Assembly (NCBI GenBank): GCA_015486075.1
Contig: WFSG01000044.1
Location: 29,982 to 93,981, forward strand
From: Deltaproteobacteria bacterium
GTDB lineage: Bacteria; Desulfobacterota; Desulfomonilia; UBA1062
DNA: 64,000 nt
Reading direction: 5' to 3'
The notes under the pieces are model-generated. The model was not told the origin of the DNA and ran no database searches. It saw only the letters and a program-made list of their open reading frames with translations. Within the stretch, counting starts at the first letter, position 1, and the number at the start of each line of letters is the position of its first letter. This document shows positions 52,114-60,273 of this stretch, in pieces. The position numbers and the translations under genes were made by a program.

Positions 52114-53379
52114 ATGGAAGATGCACCGAATGTTGTATTTGCAGACGAGGACGGCAGGGTTCTAGATTTCGAACCCCTTTCCATGGTTGCAAGGAGCGGA
52201 GATTACTTAGTACCCGTAGGAGGCAAGGATGTCATCCCCATGCCTAGAGGATCCTTACTGTATGTACTGAAGGACAGGCATCCTGTTGGCCTTGACAGAA
52301 AGACAGGGGAGATAGTGGTAATGGATGAAAATCCTTTTAAAAGGGGGAGTCCTGCATTTGCGGTAGCAATATTCCTGCCGGCTGCCTATACTCAGACATA
52401 CCTTGCTGCTTGGGAAAATGTGGATGGTGCCTCTATCCTACCTTTTTTCTCTTATACTGCCTGTGGTTGGAGAAAGGATGGTTTTGTAACAACAGCCATG
52501 AGGACAGACGGGTCGAGACGACAGGATCCGGATACCTTAAACATGGAAAAGGTAAAAAGGGGTATCGAGAAATGGAAAAAGATGTTTCCAAAAAACAGGC
52601 TTGTTCGGCACCTGGAGCACTGTGCTTTGGTTTACGGTTGCCCTGCGGCAATAAACATGTTCCAGTCTAGGGAAGAAGCACCCTTACCGACCTCACCGTC
52701 CTGTAATGCCAGATGTGTTGGATGCATATCGTACCAAGACAAAGGCTTTCCACCCTCGCCTCAGCAGAGGATTTCCTTTATACCAACACCAGAAGAGATA
52801 GCAGAGGTTGCCCTATTCCATATAGAGAACGTTGAAAAGCCAGTTGTTAGTTTCGGACAGGGATGCGAGGGCGAGCCACTGCTTGCAGGGGATGTTATAG
52901 AAAAGGCAATACAGATGATAAGAAGAAAGACGGACAAGGGCACCATAAACCTTAATTCAAATGCAAGTCTCCCCGATGTGGTAGCAAGGCTTGCCGATGT
53001 AGGTCTGGATAGTCTCAGGATAAGCATGAACTCTGCAAGGGAGAGAAGCTATAAGTCATATTTCAGGCCCACTTATGACTTCGGGGCGTTACTCAATAGT
53101 TCCCTTGAAATGAAGAAAAGGGACAGGTTTGTATCTTTGAACCTGTTTGTTTTCCCGGGTGTTACAGATGCTCCTAGGGAAGCGGATACGCTGAGAAGGT
53201 TCGTTAGGCATGCCCGCATAGATATGATACAGTGGAGAAACCTCAATATTGATCCTGACCTATACCTTGTTACCCTTGATCAGAAGTTTCCACCCGGGAT
53301 CGGCGTTGCTAGACTCATAGAGGAAATGCCAGTAAGGAGGGGCTACTTTAACCCGTACCTGTCAAAACTCTATGAGTAG
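52114..53379 (+). CDS. Radical SAM protein with long N-terminal domain
   Basis: A 421-residue protein with an unplaced N-terminal domain (~1-185) and a radical SAM barrel whose motif is CNARCVGC (Cys197, Cys201, Cys204). FGQGCEGEPLL and NSNASLPDVVARLADVGLDS follow as the usual SAM-binding region, and FLVFPGVTD-like sequence (NLFVFPGVTDAPREAD) after that. The N-terminal part (FADEDGRVLDFEPLSMVARS) has no recognised family. There is no clear ribosome site before the ATG and no earlier in-frame start. Its 3' end overlaps the convergent phosphatase gene by 18 bases. Substrate unknown. Confidence 0.85.
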   Translation: MEDAPNVVFADEDGRVLDFEPLSMVARSGDYLVPVGGKDVIPMPRGSLLYVLKDRHPVGLDRKTGEIVVMDENPFKRGSPAFAVAIFLPAAYTQTYLAAWENVDGASILPFFSYTACGWRKDGFVTTAMRTDGSRRQDPDTLNMEKVKRGIEKWKKMFPKNRLVRHLEHCALVYGCPAAINMFQSREEAPLPTSPSCNARCVGCISYQDKGFPPSPQQRISFIPTPEEIAEVALFHIENVEKPVVSFGQGCEGEPLLAGDVIEKAIQMIRRKTDKGTINLNSNASLPDVVARLADVGLDSLRISMNSARERSYKSYFRPTYDFGALLNSSLEMKKRDRFVSLNLFVFPGVTDAPREADTLRRFVRHARIDMIQWRNLNIDPDLYLVTLDQKFPPGIGVARLIEEMPVRRGYFNPYLSKLYE

Positions 53380-54948
53380 GGCGGTAAAATCGTCATCAAA
53401 ATGGTCTTTACCTGCGAAATTAATGATTTCTTTCTTTATGAACTCAAGTGTCTGCTTGCCGTCCGCCTGGTCCAATGCCTCTAAGAATAGTTTCTTCAGC
53501 CTTTTCTTTCCGAATTGAGTACCTTGCTCGTTAGTTACCTCCAGGAGGCAGTCCGTGTATAGAAATATCTTGTCTCCACTTTGTACAGGAAGCGTCTTTT
53601 CCCCGTACTTTCCATCGTCAAACATACCTATGAAAAAGCCATCTGTGTCCAGTTCAATAATGTTGGAGTTTGACTTTCTAAAGAGCAGGGGAGTAGGGTG
53701 ACCTGCGTTGGAAAAGGTTATGCTTGATGTTATGCTGTCGTATATAAAGCAAAAAGAAGAAACATAGTCCTCTCGCAACACATTGTTCATTTCCTTGTTC
53801 AGGAGTCTAAAAAGCAGTCTTGGACTGGCAACGCTCTTTGTCTTCATGTGGAGACTCATCTTGAACATGGCTGCAACAAGCGCTGCAGCAACACCGTGCC
53901 CAGAGACGTCTGCTATGACAATGGCCGTGATGTCATTGGCCATCTCTAGTATATCATACAGGTCGCCACCTAGGTGTATGGATGGTATATACATCGCCGC
54001 AATGTCCAAGCCGCCTATGTTTTCATACTTGTTTGGCAGAAGGCTCTTCTGTAGCTTCCCTGCCATCACTAGTTCGTTGATCATTATCTCGTTTTGTTTT
54101 TCTATTATCTCGTTTTTCTTATCGACTTCTGCAAGTGCTAGAGCAAGCCTCCCTGCTTGTTCTTCCATCAGGTCCTTTGTCTCTGTTATCTCCATGATGT
54201 ATGTCTCAAGTTCCTGTCTTGCCCTAACAAGTTCTGTAGTGTCGGAGAAAACCACTATAAGACCTCTCAATTCCTGGTCCAGGTCAATCCTGTGAACACT
54301 CTTCTCTATGAAGCAATCTCCGTCTTCCTTTTGAAGCACAATCTCGTTTTTATCTGCATCAAGGAGACTCCTTACTATTTCCGGGAGTTCGTCTTTGTGC
54401 TTTCCATGGATATTGAGACTGTCAATGGATGTTATATCAGAGGCACACTTGTTCCATATTACCACGCGTTCGTCCTTATCCAGGACCAGAAGCCCTGTAG
54501 GCAGGGCATTGACCAGTACCCTAAGAAACTCGTCGAAGCTCTGTTTTTCCTCTTTTGCTTTCTTTACCATGCTTGAGACCCTCGCATGGTAAAGGCCTTC
54601 TTTAATGGCGCTTTTTAACCTCTCAGTGGAGTTGTGGTTATCCTTGAGTATGTAGTCGTCTGCACCAACCTTTAAAATTTCCCTGAATATCTCAGGATCC
54701 CTGGACTTGGTGTATATTACATAGATGGAGTTAGAGTCTAGGGAGCGCATTCTTGCAATGAGATCAACGCCGCTTATCATTCCCAGTTCTACCTCGGTTA
54801 CTACCACTGAGGGTTCAATGTCTATATAGTTGTCTAGTGCCTTCCTTGGATCACTGTAAGCATGTATGTTAATCCCATCTAAAGAAAGTTTCTTTTCTAG
54901 ATGTACCAGCAAATTCTTATCCGGGTCTATGATGAATACGTTGTTCAC
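53362..54948 (-). CDS. RsbU-type PP2C phosphatase with receiver-like and PAS domains
   Basis: A 528-residue signalling phosphatase. A receiver-like domain (~1-120) has Glu52 where the phosphoacceptor Asp is expected (VVVTEVELGM), while Lys in DDYILKD is kept. A PAS domain follows (~145-245; ALPTGLLVLDKDERVVIWN). A coiled coil (~245-300) leads to a SpoIIE/PP2C domain (~315-528) with metal-site GGDLYDI, IADVSGHGVAAALV and DDDFTALLIEF. It should dephosphorylate STAS-domain antagonists. Last gene of the chemosensory operon, two bases after the RsbW-like gene. Confidence 0.9.
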   Translation of the reverse strand: MNNVFIIDPDKNLLVHLEKKLSLDGINIHAYSDPRKALDNYIDIEPSVVVTEVELGMISGVDLIARMRSLDSNSIYVIYTKSRDPEIFREILKVGADDYILKDNHNSTERLKSAIKEGLYHARVSSMVKKAKEEKQSFDEFLRVLVNALPTGLLVLDKDERVVIWNKCASDITSIDSLNIHGKHKDELPEIVRSLLDADKNEIVLQKEDGDCFIEKSVHRIDLDQELRGLIVVFSDTTELVRARQELETYIMEITETKDLMEEQAGRLALALAEVDKKNEIIEKQNEIMINELVMAGKLQKSLLPNKYENIGGLDIAAMYIPSIHLGGDLYDILEMANDITAIVIADVSGHGVAAALVAAMFKMSLHMKTKSVASPRLLFRLLNKEMNNVLREDYVSSFCFIYDSITSSITFSNAGHPTPLLFRKSNSNIIELDTDGFFIGMFDDGKYGEKTLPVQSGDKIFLYTDCLLEVTNEQGTQFGKKRLKKLFLEALDQADGKQTLEFIKKEIINFAGKDHFDDDFTALLIEF

Positions 54949-54950
54949 AG

Positions 54951-55514
54951 CTATGCCCTGTACTTTATCATTGCAACCACTGATGGATTTCTACGTATTA
55001 TCAGGCGGTCAGTAAGCCTTCTCATGATCATTATACCCCTCCCACGGGGAAGAATCTCTCTTGGCATTGGAAGATTCCTGGGTATACCCTTTCCTGGGTC
55101 TCTTACCCTTATGATTACCCTTGCATCATCAATGGAGATACTGATCCCGACCTCTTTGTTACACCACCTTGGATCCTTTAGACGGTATGCAAGCTCTTTG
55201 TGGTATGTTGTGGGTGATGTCAGGTCATTACCTTTGTTATAGGAATCTAGCATGAGGCAACCATAGTCCCTTGCGTTTATCAATGCCTCTACCAGTGCGG
55301 TTACAAGCTCGTGGGCCTTGTCCATTTCTAGAATACCGGACCTGACCAGGGCATTTTTGAATACATTGCCCAGTCCGTCAGGATCAAGGTCTTTCGCCTT
55401 TACCTTGAAACTTATGTCTGCCTTGTTAATCTTGCATGAAATGTCTGCAAGTAAATCCACGGGATTCTTGTATCGTGTAGAATGGGGGTAGGAAGGTTCT
55501 GTAGACTTTGCCAT
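54951..55514 (-). CDS. RsbW-like serine kinase / anti-sigma regulatory ATPase
   Basis: A 187-residue GHKL-fold protein (HATPase_c_2). N-box VTALVEALINARDYG, G1 box IRVRDPGKGIPRN and G2 box PRGRGIMIMRRLTDRL are clear; there is no dimerisation or receiver domain. In partner-switching systems such proteins phosphorylate STAS antagonists and bind a target such as a sigma factor. The matching phosphatase lies downstream and two STAS genes begin the same operon, so a complete module is present. Target unknown. Confidence 0.85.
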   Translation of the reverse strand: MAKSTEPSYPHSTRYKNPVDLLADISCKINKADISFKVKAKDLDPDGLGNVFKNALVRSGILEMDKAHELVTALVEALINARDYGCLMLDSYNKGNDLTSPTTYHKELAYRLKDPRWCNKEVGISISIDDARVIIRVRDPGKGIPRNLPMPREILPRGRGIMIMRRLTDRLIIRRNPSVVAMIKYRA

Positions 55515-55534
55515 GTTCTTCTTAGTTTCACCCC

Positions 55535-56617
55535 CTAATGTTCCTGCCTTTGCCTTGCCATCTGCACCATGAAGGGTGCGATCTCACTCAGGGGGAGTAC
55601 CTTTTGCGCCCCTCCCATGGCTATGGCTACGCGAGGCATCCCAAACACTACACATGATTCCTCGTTCTGGGCTATTGTAAATGACCCGGCATCCCGCATT
55701 TCCTTCAGTCCCCGTGCACCATCATCACCCATCCCAGTGAGGATTACGCCTATCGCATGGGAACCAAGGCTGTTTGCAACGGACCTGAACAGCACGTCCA
55801 CGGAAGGCCTGTGACGGTTTACCGGCGGGCCATCCTTGACGTTTACATAAGGACCATTGGAATCCATGTTTAGAATCATATGCCTGCCGCCTGGTGCAAC
55901 CAATGCCTGTCCCTGAGTTAGTCTGTCAAAATCTTTTGCCTCCCTGACTTCCATTGCGCTGTTGGTGTTAGTCCTCTTGGCAAAGGACTCTGTAAATACA
56001 GGAGGCATATGCTGCACTATGACTATTGGTGGAAAGTCTGGAGGAAGTTGTCTTAGTATATGATCTATGGCCACGGTTCCACCAGTGGATGCACCTATGG
56101 CTACTACTGTGGCTGGATTACTTATGTTATGGTCGAAAGGTCTTTTCTTTATTACCGAGTCCATGCCTAGCTTTGGAGTCAGATCCAAGACAGACATCCT
56201 TTGCATGGACACGTGAGCTGATGCTGCAACCTTTATCTTTGTAACAAGATCCTCGGCCATCTCCTCCATTGCCTTGGAGAGATTTGCCCTTGGCTTTGCA
56301 ATGAAGTCAACTGCTCCAAGGGACAGGGCCCTTATTGTTGCTTCCGCCCCTCTTGATGTGAGGGAGGATACCATCACAACTGGCATTGGATGGGCTTTCA
56401 TGAGTTTTTCAAGAAACGTGAGGCCATCCATCTTTGGCATTTCAATGTCAAGAGTCAACACATCAGGCTTAAGTTGTTTTATCTTCCTTACCGCAATAAA
56501 TGCATCAGGAGCCACCCCTACCACATCTATTCCAGGGTCGCCGGCAAGTATGTCCGAAAGTAACTTTCTTACCAGGGCCGAGTCATCAATGATAAGGACT
56601 TTTACTTTATCAGCCAT
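55535..56617 (-). CDS. cheB: Chemotaxis response regulator protein-glutamate methylesterase
   Basis: About 360 residues from the ATG at 56617; a GTG at 56626 is the alternative and neither has a strong ribosome site. The N-terminal receiver has its phosphoacceptor in LTLDIEMPKMDGL (Asp57 from this start). The C-terminal methylesterase carries the catalytic Ser in VAIGASTGG, His in IVQHMPPVFTESFAKR and Asp in GMGDDGARGL. It removes methyl groups from, and deamidates, the adjacent chemoreceptor in adaptation. Follows cheD and precedes the RsbW-like gene. Confidence 0.96.
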   Translation of the reverse strand: MADKVKVLIIDDSALVRKLLSDILAGDPGIDVVGVAPDAFIAVRKIKQLKPDVLTLDIEMPKMDGLTFLEKLMKAHPMPVVMVSSLTSRGAEATIRALSLGAVDFIAKPRANLSKAMEEMAEDLVTKIKVAASAHVSMQRMSVLDLTPKLGMDSVIKKRPFDHNISNPATVVAIGASTGGTVAIDHILRQLPPDFPPIVIVQHMPPVFTESFAKRTNTNSAMEVREAKDFDRLTQGQALVAPGGRHMILNMDSNGPYVNVKDGPPVNRHRPSVDVLFRSVANSLGSHAIGVILTGMGDDGARGLKEMRDAGSFTIAQNEESCVVFGMPRVAIAMGGAQKVLPLSEIAPFMVQMARQRQEH

Positions 56618-56627
56618 ACGTACCACA

Positions 56628-57236
56628 TCAGAAAAGGGTTAACCCGCTTCTCAAAGACCTTTTCTCAGAACTCTCCTTGAATACCTTTGCCTTGTATTCT
56701 TCTTCTGCCCTTATGGCATCAGGTTCTGCCTGAGGGCTTATACGCTTTAGCAGGACCTTGCCTGTATCAGTAAAAAACAGAATTTTCCTTCCTTTGTTAC
56801 CGCCGACATCCTTTGAAATAACAGGTATCCTTTCCATCGAGAGGTATGCCAGGACGAACTCAATGTTGGAGTCTGGGACATCTCCGTCCGTTTTCCTGAA
56901 GTTCAACACGTGAGCTCCCCCAAACACCTTTGCCACCATGCCCTTTCTGTCAGCGCCCCTCTTGACCAGCTCTCCGATAAGGAGTTCCATTGCAAACATG
57001 CCGTACTTTGCGGATGATGATACGAATATATCCCTTGACCTTACATCTCCAGGTAAAAGGAAGTGGTTCATGCCTGCAATCCCTGTCCTAGCATCCTTTA
57101 TGCATACTGATATGCATGAGCCAAGCACGGTAGAGATTATATCCTTGGTGCTGATATAGTACTCGCCTGGGTATATAACTACCATGTTCTTCTTGAACCT
57201 GATGCTGTACCTTTTACCTATCATCTTGTTCTTCAC
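56628..57236 (-). CDS. cheD: Chemoreceptor glutamine deamidase CheD
   Basis: A 202-residue deamidase that converts receptor Gln to Glu and can also bind CheY-P-linked CheC. Catalytic residues appear in STVLGSCISVCIKD (Cys) and AGMNHFLLPG (His), with Thr in GTVLG-like STVLGSC. KVFGGAHVLNF follows as the family marker. Its start overlaps the cheR stop (ATGA). No CheC gene is seen in the window. Confidence 0.94.
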   Translation of the reverse strand: MKNKMIGKRYSIRFKKNMVVIYPGEYYISTKDIISTVLGSCISVCIKDARTGIAGMNHFLLPGDVRSRDIFVSSSAKYGMFAMELLIGELVKRGADRKGMVAKVFGGAHVLNFRKTDGDVPDSNIEFVLAYLSMERIPVISKDVGGNKGRKILFFTDTGKVLLKRISPQAEPDAIRAEEEYKAKVFKESSEKRSLRSGLTLF

Positions 57237-58069
57237 ACCTTTTTATATATGGTGTTCTTGATGTACATAAACCTGTCCTTCATATCCATGAGAGACTCTG
57301 AATGGCCCATGAAGATGAAGCCATCATCTTTTAGATATTGGTAGAGTCTCTGCATAAGTGCTTTTTTTGTTTCCCTGCTGAAGTAGATTATAACGTTTCT
57401 GCAGAATATGATATCGAATGGTCCTCTCATTGGATAGATTTCTCTTATCAAGTTCAGTTTCCTGAATACAACCATTGATTTGATGCTTTCCTTCAAGTGG
57501 TAACCATCATCCCTCCTTACAAAGTATCTCCTGAGATATTTACCTGGAACACCCACGATACTATTGTGAGAATAGACGCCTTTTATGGCTTTTTTCAGGA
57601 CATCGGTATCCACGTCAGTGGCAAGTATCTTTATGTCCCATTCCCTAACGCATCTGAAAGCCTCTGATACTATCATTGCAATACTGTAAGGCTCTTCCCC
57701 GGTTGAGCAGCCTGCTGACCATATCCTTAGTCTCCTTGGCATGCGCAACTTCTCTGCGTTCTTTATCATAAGGGGGAAGACATTCTCCTTGAGAAAATCA
57801 AAGTGATACTTTTCCCTAAAGAATTCGGTCTTGTTTGTGGTTATACGGTTGATCATGTGTACCAGTTCATCCGAAGAGTTTGGACTTTCTTGAAGATACC
57901 TGTAATACTGAGAGAAGTCGGCTAGATTGAGTGCTCTTAGTCTTTTTGAAAGCCTGGAGATGAGTAGAGTTTTCTTCTTGCTGGAGAGGTAAATACCTGT
58001 ATTCCTATAGATTATTTTCCTGAACTGTTCGAATTCCGCGTTGCTGAGTTCGAAGTTGTTTGTAAGCAA
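57233..58069 (-). CDS. cheR: Chemotaxis protein methyltransferase
   Basis: A 278-residue SAM enzyme that methylates receptor glutamates. N-terminal helical domain ~10-75 (FRKIIYRNTGIYLSSKKKTL) and SAM domain with RIWSAGCSTGEEPYSIAMI, ILATDVDTDVLKKA and GPFDIIFCRNVIIYFSRET. It lacks TPR or other added domains. Three bases after cheW; overlaps cheD by four bases. Partners: the single receptor encoded in this operon. Confidence 0.96.
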   Translation of the reverse strand: MLTNNFELSNAEFEQFRKIIYRNTGIYLSSKKKTLLISRLSKRLRALNLADFSQYYRYLQESPNSSDELVHMINRITTNKTEFFREKYHFDFLKENVFPLMIKNAEKLRMPRRLRIWSAGCSTGEEPYSIAMIVSEAFRCVREWDIKILATDVDTDVLKKAIKGVYSHNSIVGVPGKYLRRYFVRRDDGYHLKESIKSMVVFRKLNLIREIYPMRGPFDIIFCRNVIIYFSRETKKALMQRLYQYLKDDGFIFMGHSESLMDMKDRFMYIKNTIYKKV

Positions 58070-58072
58070 TCC

Positions 58073-58555
58073 TTATACCCCATCTACTACATTTAATTCT
58101 TCGTCTGAAAGTAACCTATCAATGTCAAGAAGGATAGCGAACTTGTTATCCTTTTCACCCATTGCCTTTATGAAATCTGTATTTATACCAGAATTAAAGC
58201 TAGGGGGCGGTCTTAACTGGTTTTCCCCGAAAGACACGACATCCTTTACGCTGTCTACTATGAGGCCTATTGTTCGTCCAGACATGTCAAGTATCATGAT
58301 AACGGTGTAATTATTGTAAGGTGCACTCGGCAGGTGAAAGTGCTCCCTGAGGTCTATTACTGGCACTGCAGTACCTCTTAAGTTCAGTATACCCTTAACA
58401 AAAGAAGGAACATTTGGGATTCTGGTGAGCTCTCTAAAGGCAATAATCTCTATCAATTTGAGTATGGGTATGCCATATGTCTCACTCCCTAGTTCAAAGG
58501 TAATATATTGTGTCTTAGCTTCCTTAAATGCGCTGTTATCTATGGACTTTTTCAT
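58073..58555 (-). CDS. cheW: Chemotaxis coupling protein
   Basis: A 160-residue scaffold linking receptor and CheA kinase. One CheW domain: YITFELGSETYGIPILKLIE, IPNVPSFVKGILNLRGTAVP, VIDLREHFHLP and IGLIVDSVKDV. The final ~15 residues (RLLSDEELNVVDGV) are ordinary. Located between the receptor and cheR genes. Confidence 0.96.
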   Translation of the reverse strand: MKKSIDNSAFKEAKTQYITFELGSETYGIPILKLIEIIAFRELTRIPNVPSFVKGILNLRGTAVPVIDLREHFHLPSAPYNNYTVIMILDMSGRTIGLIVDSVKDVVSFGENQLRPPPSFNSGINTDFIKAMGEKDNKFAILLDIDRLLSDEELNVVDGV

Positions 58556-58566
58556 ATAGTAGATTC

Positions 58567-60222
58567 CTAGAATTCCTCGAACTCGTCGAGAGAGTCATCT
58601 GTATTGAGATCCATGCTGCTGTTATTATAGCCCTTACTTATTCTATCCTGGGGCCTGCTAGTGCTGGTCTTGTTATTTACCTTTGGACTGTCTATCTTTT
58701 GCTTGGAGACCTTGAATCCTTCTACTGTTTCCTCAAGTTCTCTTGCCTCGTTGCTGAGCGAATCTGCCGTACTTGCTAGTTGCTCAATGGTTGAGGCATT
58801 TTCCTGCGTAGAGGAATCTATTTGTGCTATTGCCCTGTTGAGCTCGTCGATGCCACGCGCCTGCTCCGAACTTGCTGCTGCTATTTCATCCATGGTCTGG
58901 GAAACCTCTTCTATCCTGGATATGATCTCTTTGAGTGATTCCTCGGTCTTTTTTACCATCTCATCACCTATAGATATCTTGGAGATGGTGTCCTCTATGA
59001 GTTCTTTTATCTGCCCTGCTGCATCAGCGGAACGCCTTGCAAGGTTCCTGACTTCTTCTGCAACAACGGCAAAGCCTTTTCCATGTTCTCCAGCTCTTGC
59101 CGCCTCTACCGCGGCATTAAGCGCTAGAAGGTTTGTCTGGAATGCTACCTCATTTACAGTATTTATAATGTCACCTATCTTTTTTGATGCATCGGATATG
59201 GCATTCATTGCGTCCTGTGTCTCGGACACAACGTTGCCTCCGTGATTGGCCACATCGACAGCCTTTTTTGCCTTTTCCTTGCCTTGGGTTGCATTGGAGG
59301 CATTTTCCTTTATCGAGGATGTCATCTCTTCTATTGTGGCTGCAATCTCTTCAACCGCAGAAGCCTGTTCCTGGCTTGACTGTGATAGCCCCTGGGCACC
59401 AGTGGAAACCTCATCAGTTGCCGTGCTTACCTGCATGGCCGTCTCTTTTACCTTTGATATCACGTCCTCCAGGTTCTCCATGAAGTCGTTGAACCAGTGG
59501 CCCAATTCACCTATCTCGTCATCGGAGGCAACCGGTAACCTCATGGAAAGATCTGCTTTACCTTCTGCTATATTCTTCATGCTCTGGGTTACCGCATTTA
59601 TACGCCTGATTATGGCCCTGGAGAACATATACCCGACTATTACTATGAGTACGGCAACTATGGTTGTAAAGCCATACAGTTGTTTTTTAAGAACATAGTT
59701 TTCCTCGAAAACCTCTTTCTCCGGAGCCGATGCAAACATGATCCAGCCAAGATCCTTGTTGTACACAAGGTAGCCTATATACGTCTCGTCCCCTGATTTG
59801 TAGCTAAAGAATCCTTGCCTCTGGCGTACAGCATTCCTGATGTAAGCATATTTGTTGTACAGCAGCATGGAACCCCTGTATTCTTCCTTGGGATAATACA
59901 GACACATGCCGTTTGAGCTGAATATGGATAGAAAACCCGTCTTAAAATACCTTTCGTTATTTGCAGCCTTTATCATGTTCTGCTTTAGGTTTTTTACGAG
60001 CTGTTCCCTCACCAGGTCTATCTTGGAATTTATCGAGTCGTAGCCTATTTGGACTACCTTGGCAAAGCCACGTGCCTCTGCCTCTAGGTACATCTTGGCC
60101 TGTTTCTCAATCTGCACCTTTGCACTATGCACACCCCATAGGGTAACTATTATGAGCGGGGTTATGCCCACTACCAGAAAAAGTATGACAAGCTTTTCCT
60201 TTAGCCTAAACCTGATATTCAT
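58567..60222 (-). CDS. Methyl-accepting chemotaxis protein with periplasmic Cache-like domain
   Basis: A 551-residue chemoreceptor. First membrane helix ~9-32 ([20 protein letters not shown]), a periplasmic Cache-type sensor ~35-185 with [20 protein letters not shown], second helix ~186-207, HAMP ~208-262 and the cytoplasmic coiled-coil signalling domain to ~500. The hairpin tip is [20 protein letters not shown]. Gln/Glu methylation sites are likely in the [10 protein letters not shown] and [11 protein letters not shown] stretches. The C-terminal tail is acidic (DEFEEF) and has no NWETF-like pentapeptide. It is the only receptor gene in the operon; ligand unknown, though Cache domains often bind small organic acids or amino acids. 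Confidence 0.95.
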   Translation of the reverse strand: MNIRFRLKEKLVILFLVVGITPLIIVTLWGVHSAKVQIEKQAKMYLEAEARGFAKVVQIGYDSINSKIDLVREQLVKNLKQNMIKAANNERYFKTGFLSIFSSNGMCLYYPKEEYRGSMLLYNKYAYIRNAVRQRQGFFSYKSGDETYIGYLVYNKDLGWIMFASAPEKEVFEENYVLKKQLYGFTTIVAVLIVIVGYMFSRAIIRRINAVTQSMKNIAEGKADLSMRLPVASDDEIGELGHWFNDFMENLEDVISKVKETAMQVSTATDEVSTGAQGLSQSSQEQASAVEEIAATIEEMTSSIKENASNATQGKEKAKKAVDVANHGGNVVSETQDAMNAISDASKKIGDIINTVNEVAFQTNLLALNAAVEAARAGEHGKGFAVVAEEVRNLARRSADAAGQIKELIEDTISKISIGDEMVKKTEESLKEIISRIEEVSQTMDEIAAASSEQARGIDELNRAIAQIDSSTQENASTIEQLASTADSLSNEARELEETVEGFKVSKQKIDSPKVNNKTSTSRPQDRISKGYNNSSMDLNTDDSLDEFEEF

Positions 60223-60273
60223 TACGTTCCTCCTTTTCCTAATTCCCTTTCTGAATAATTATGTGAAGTTATA

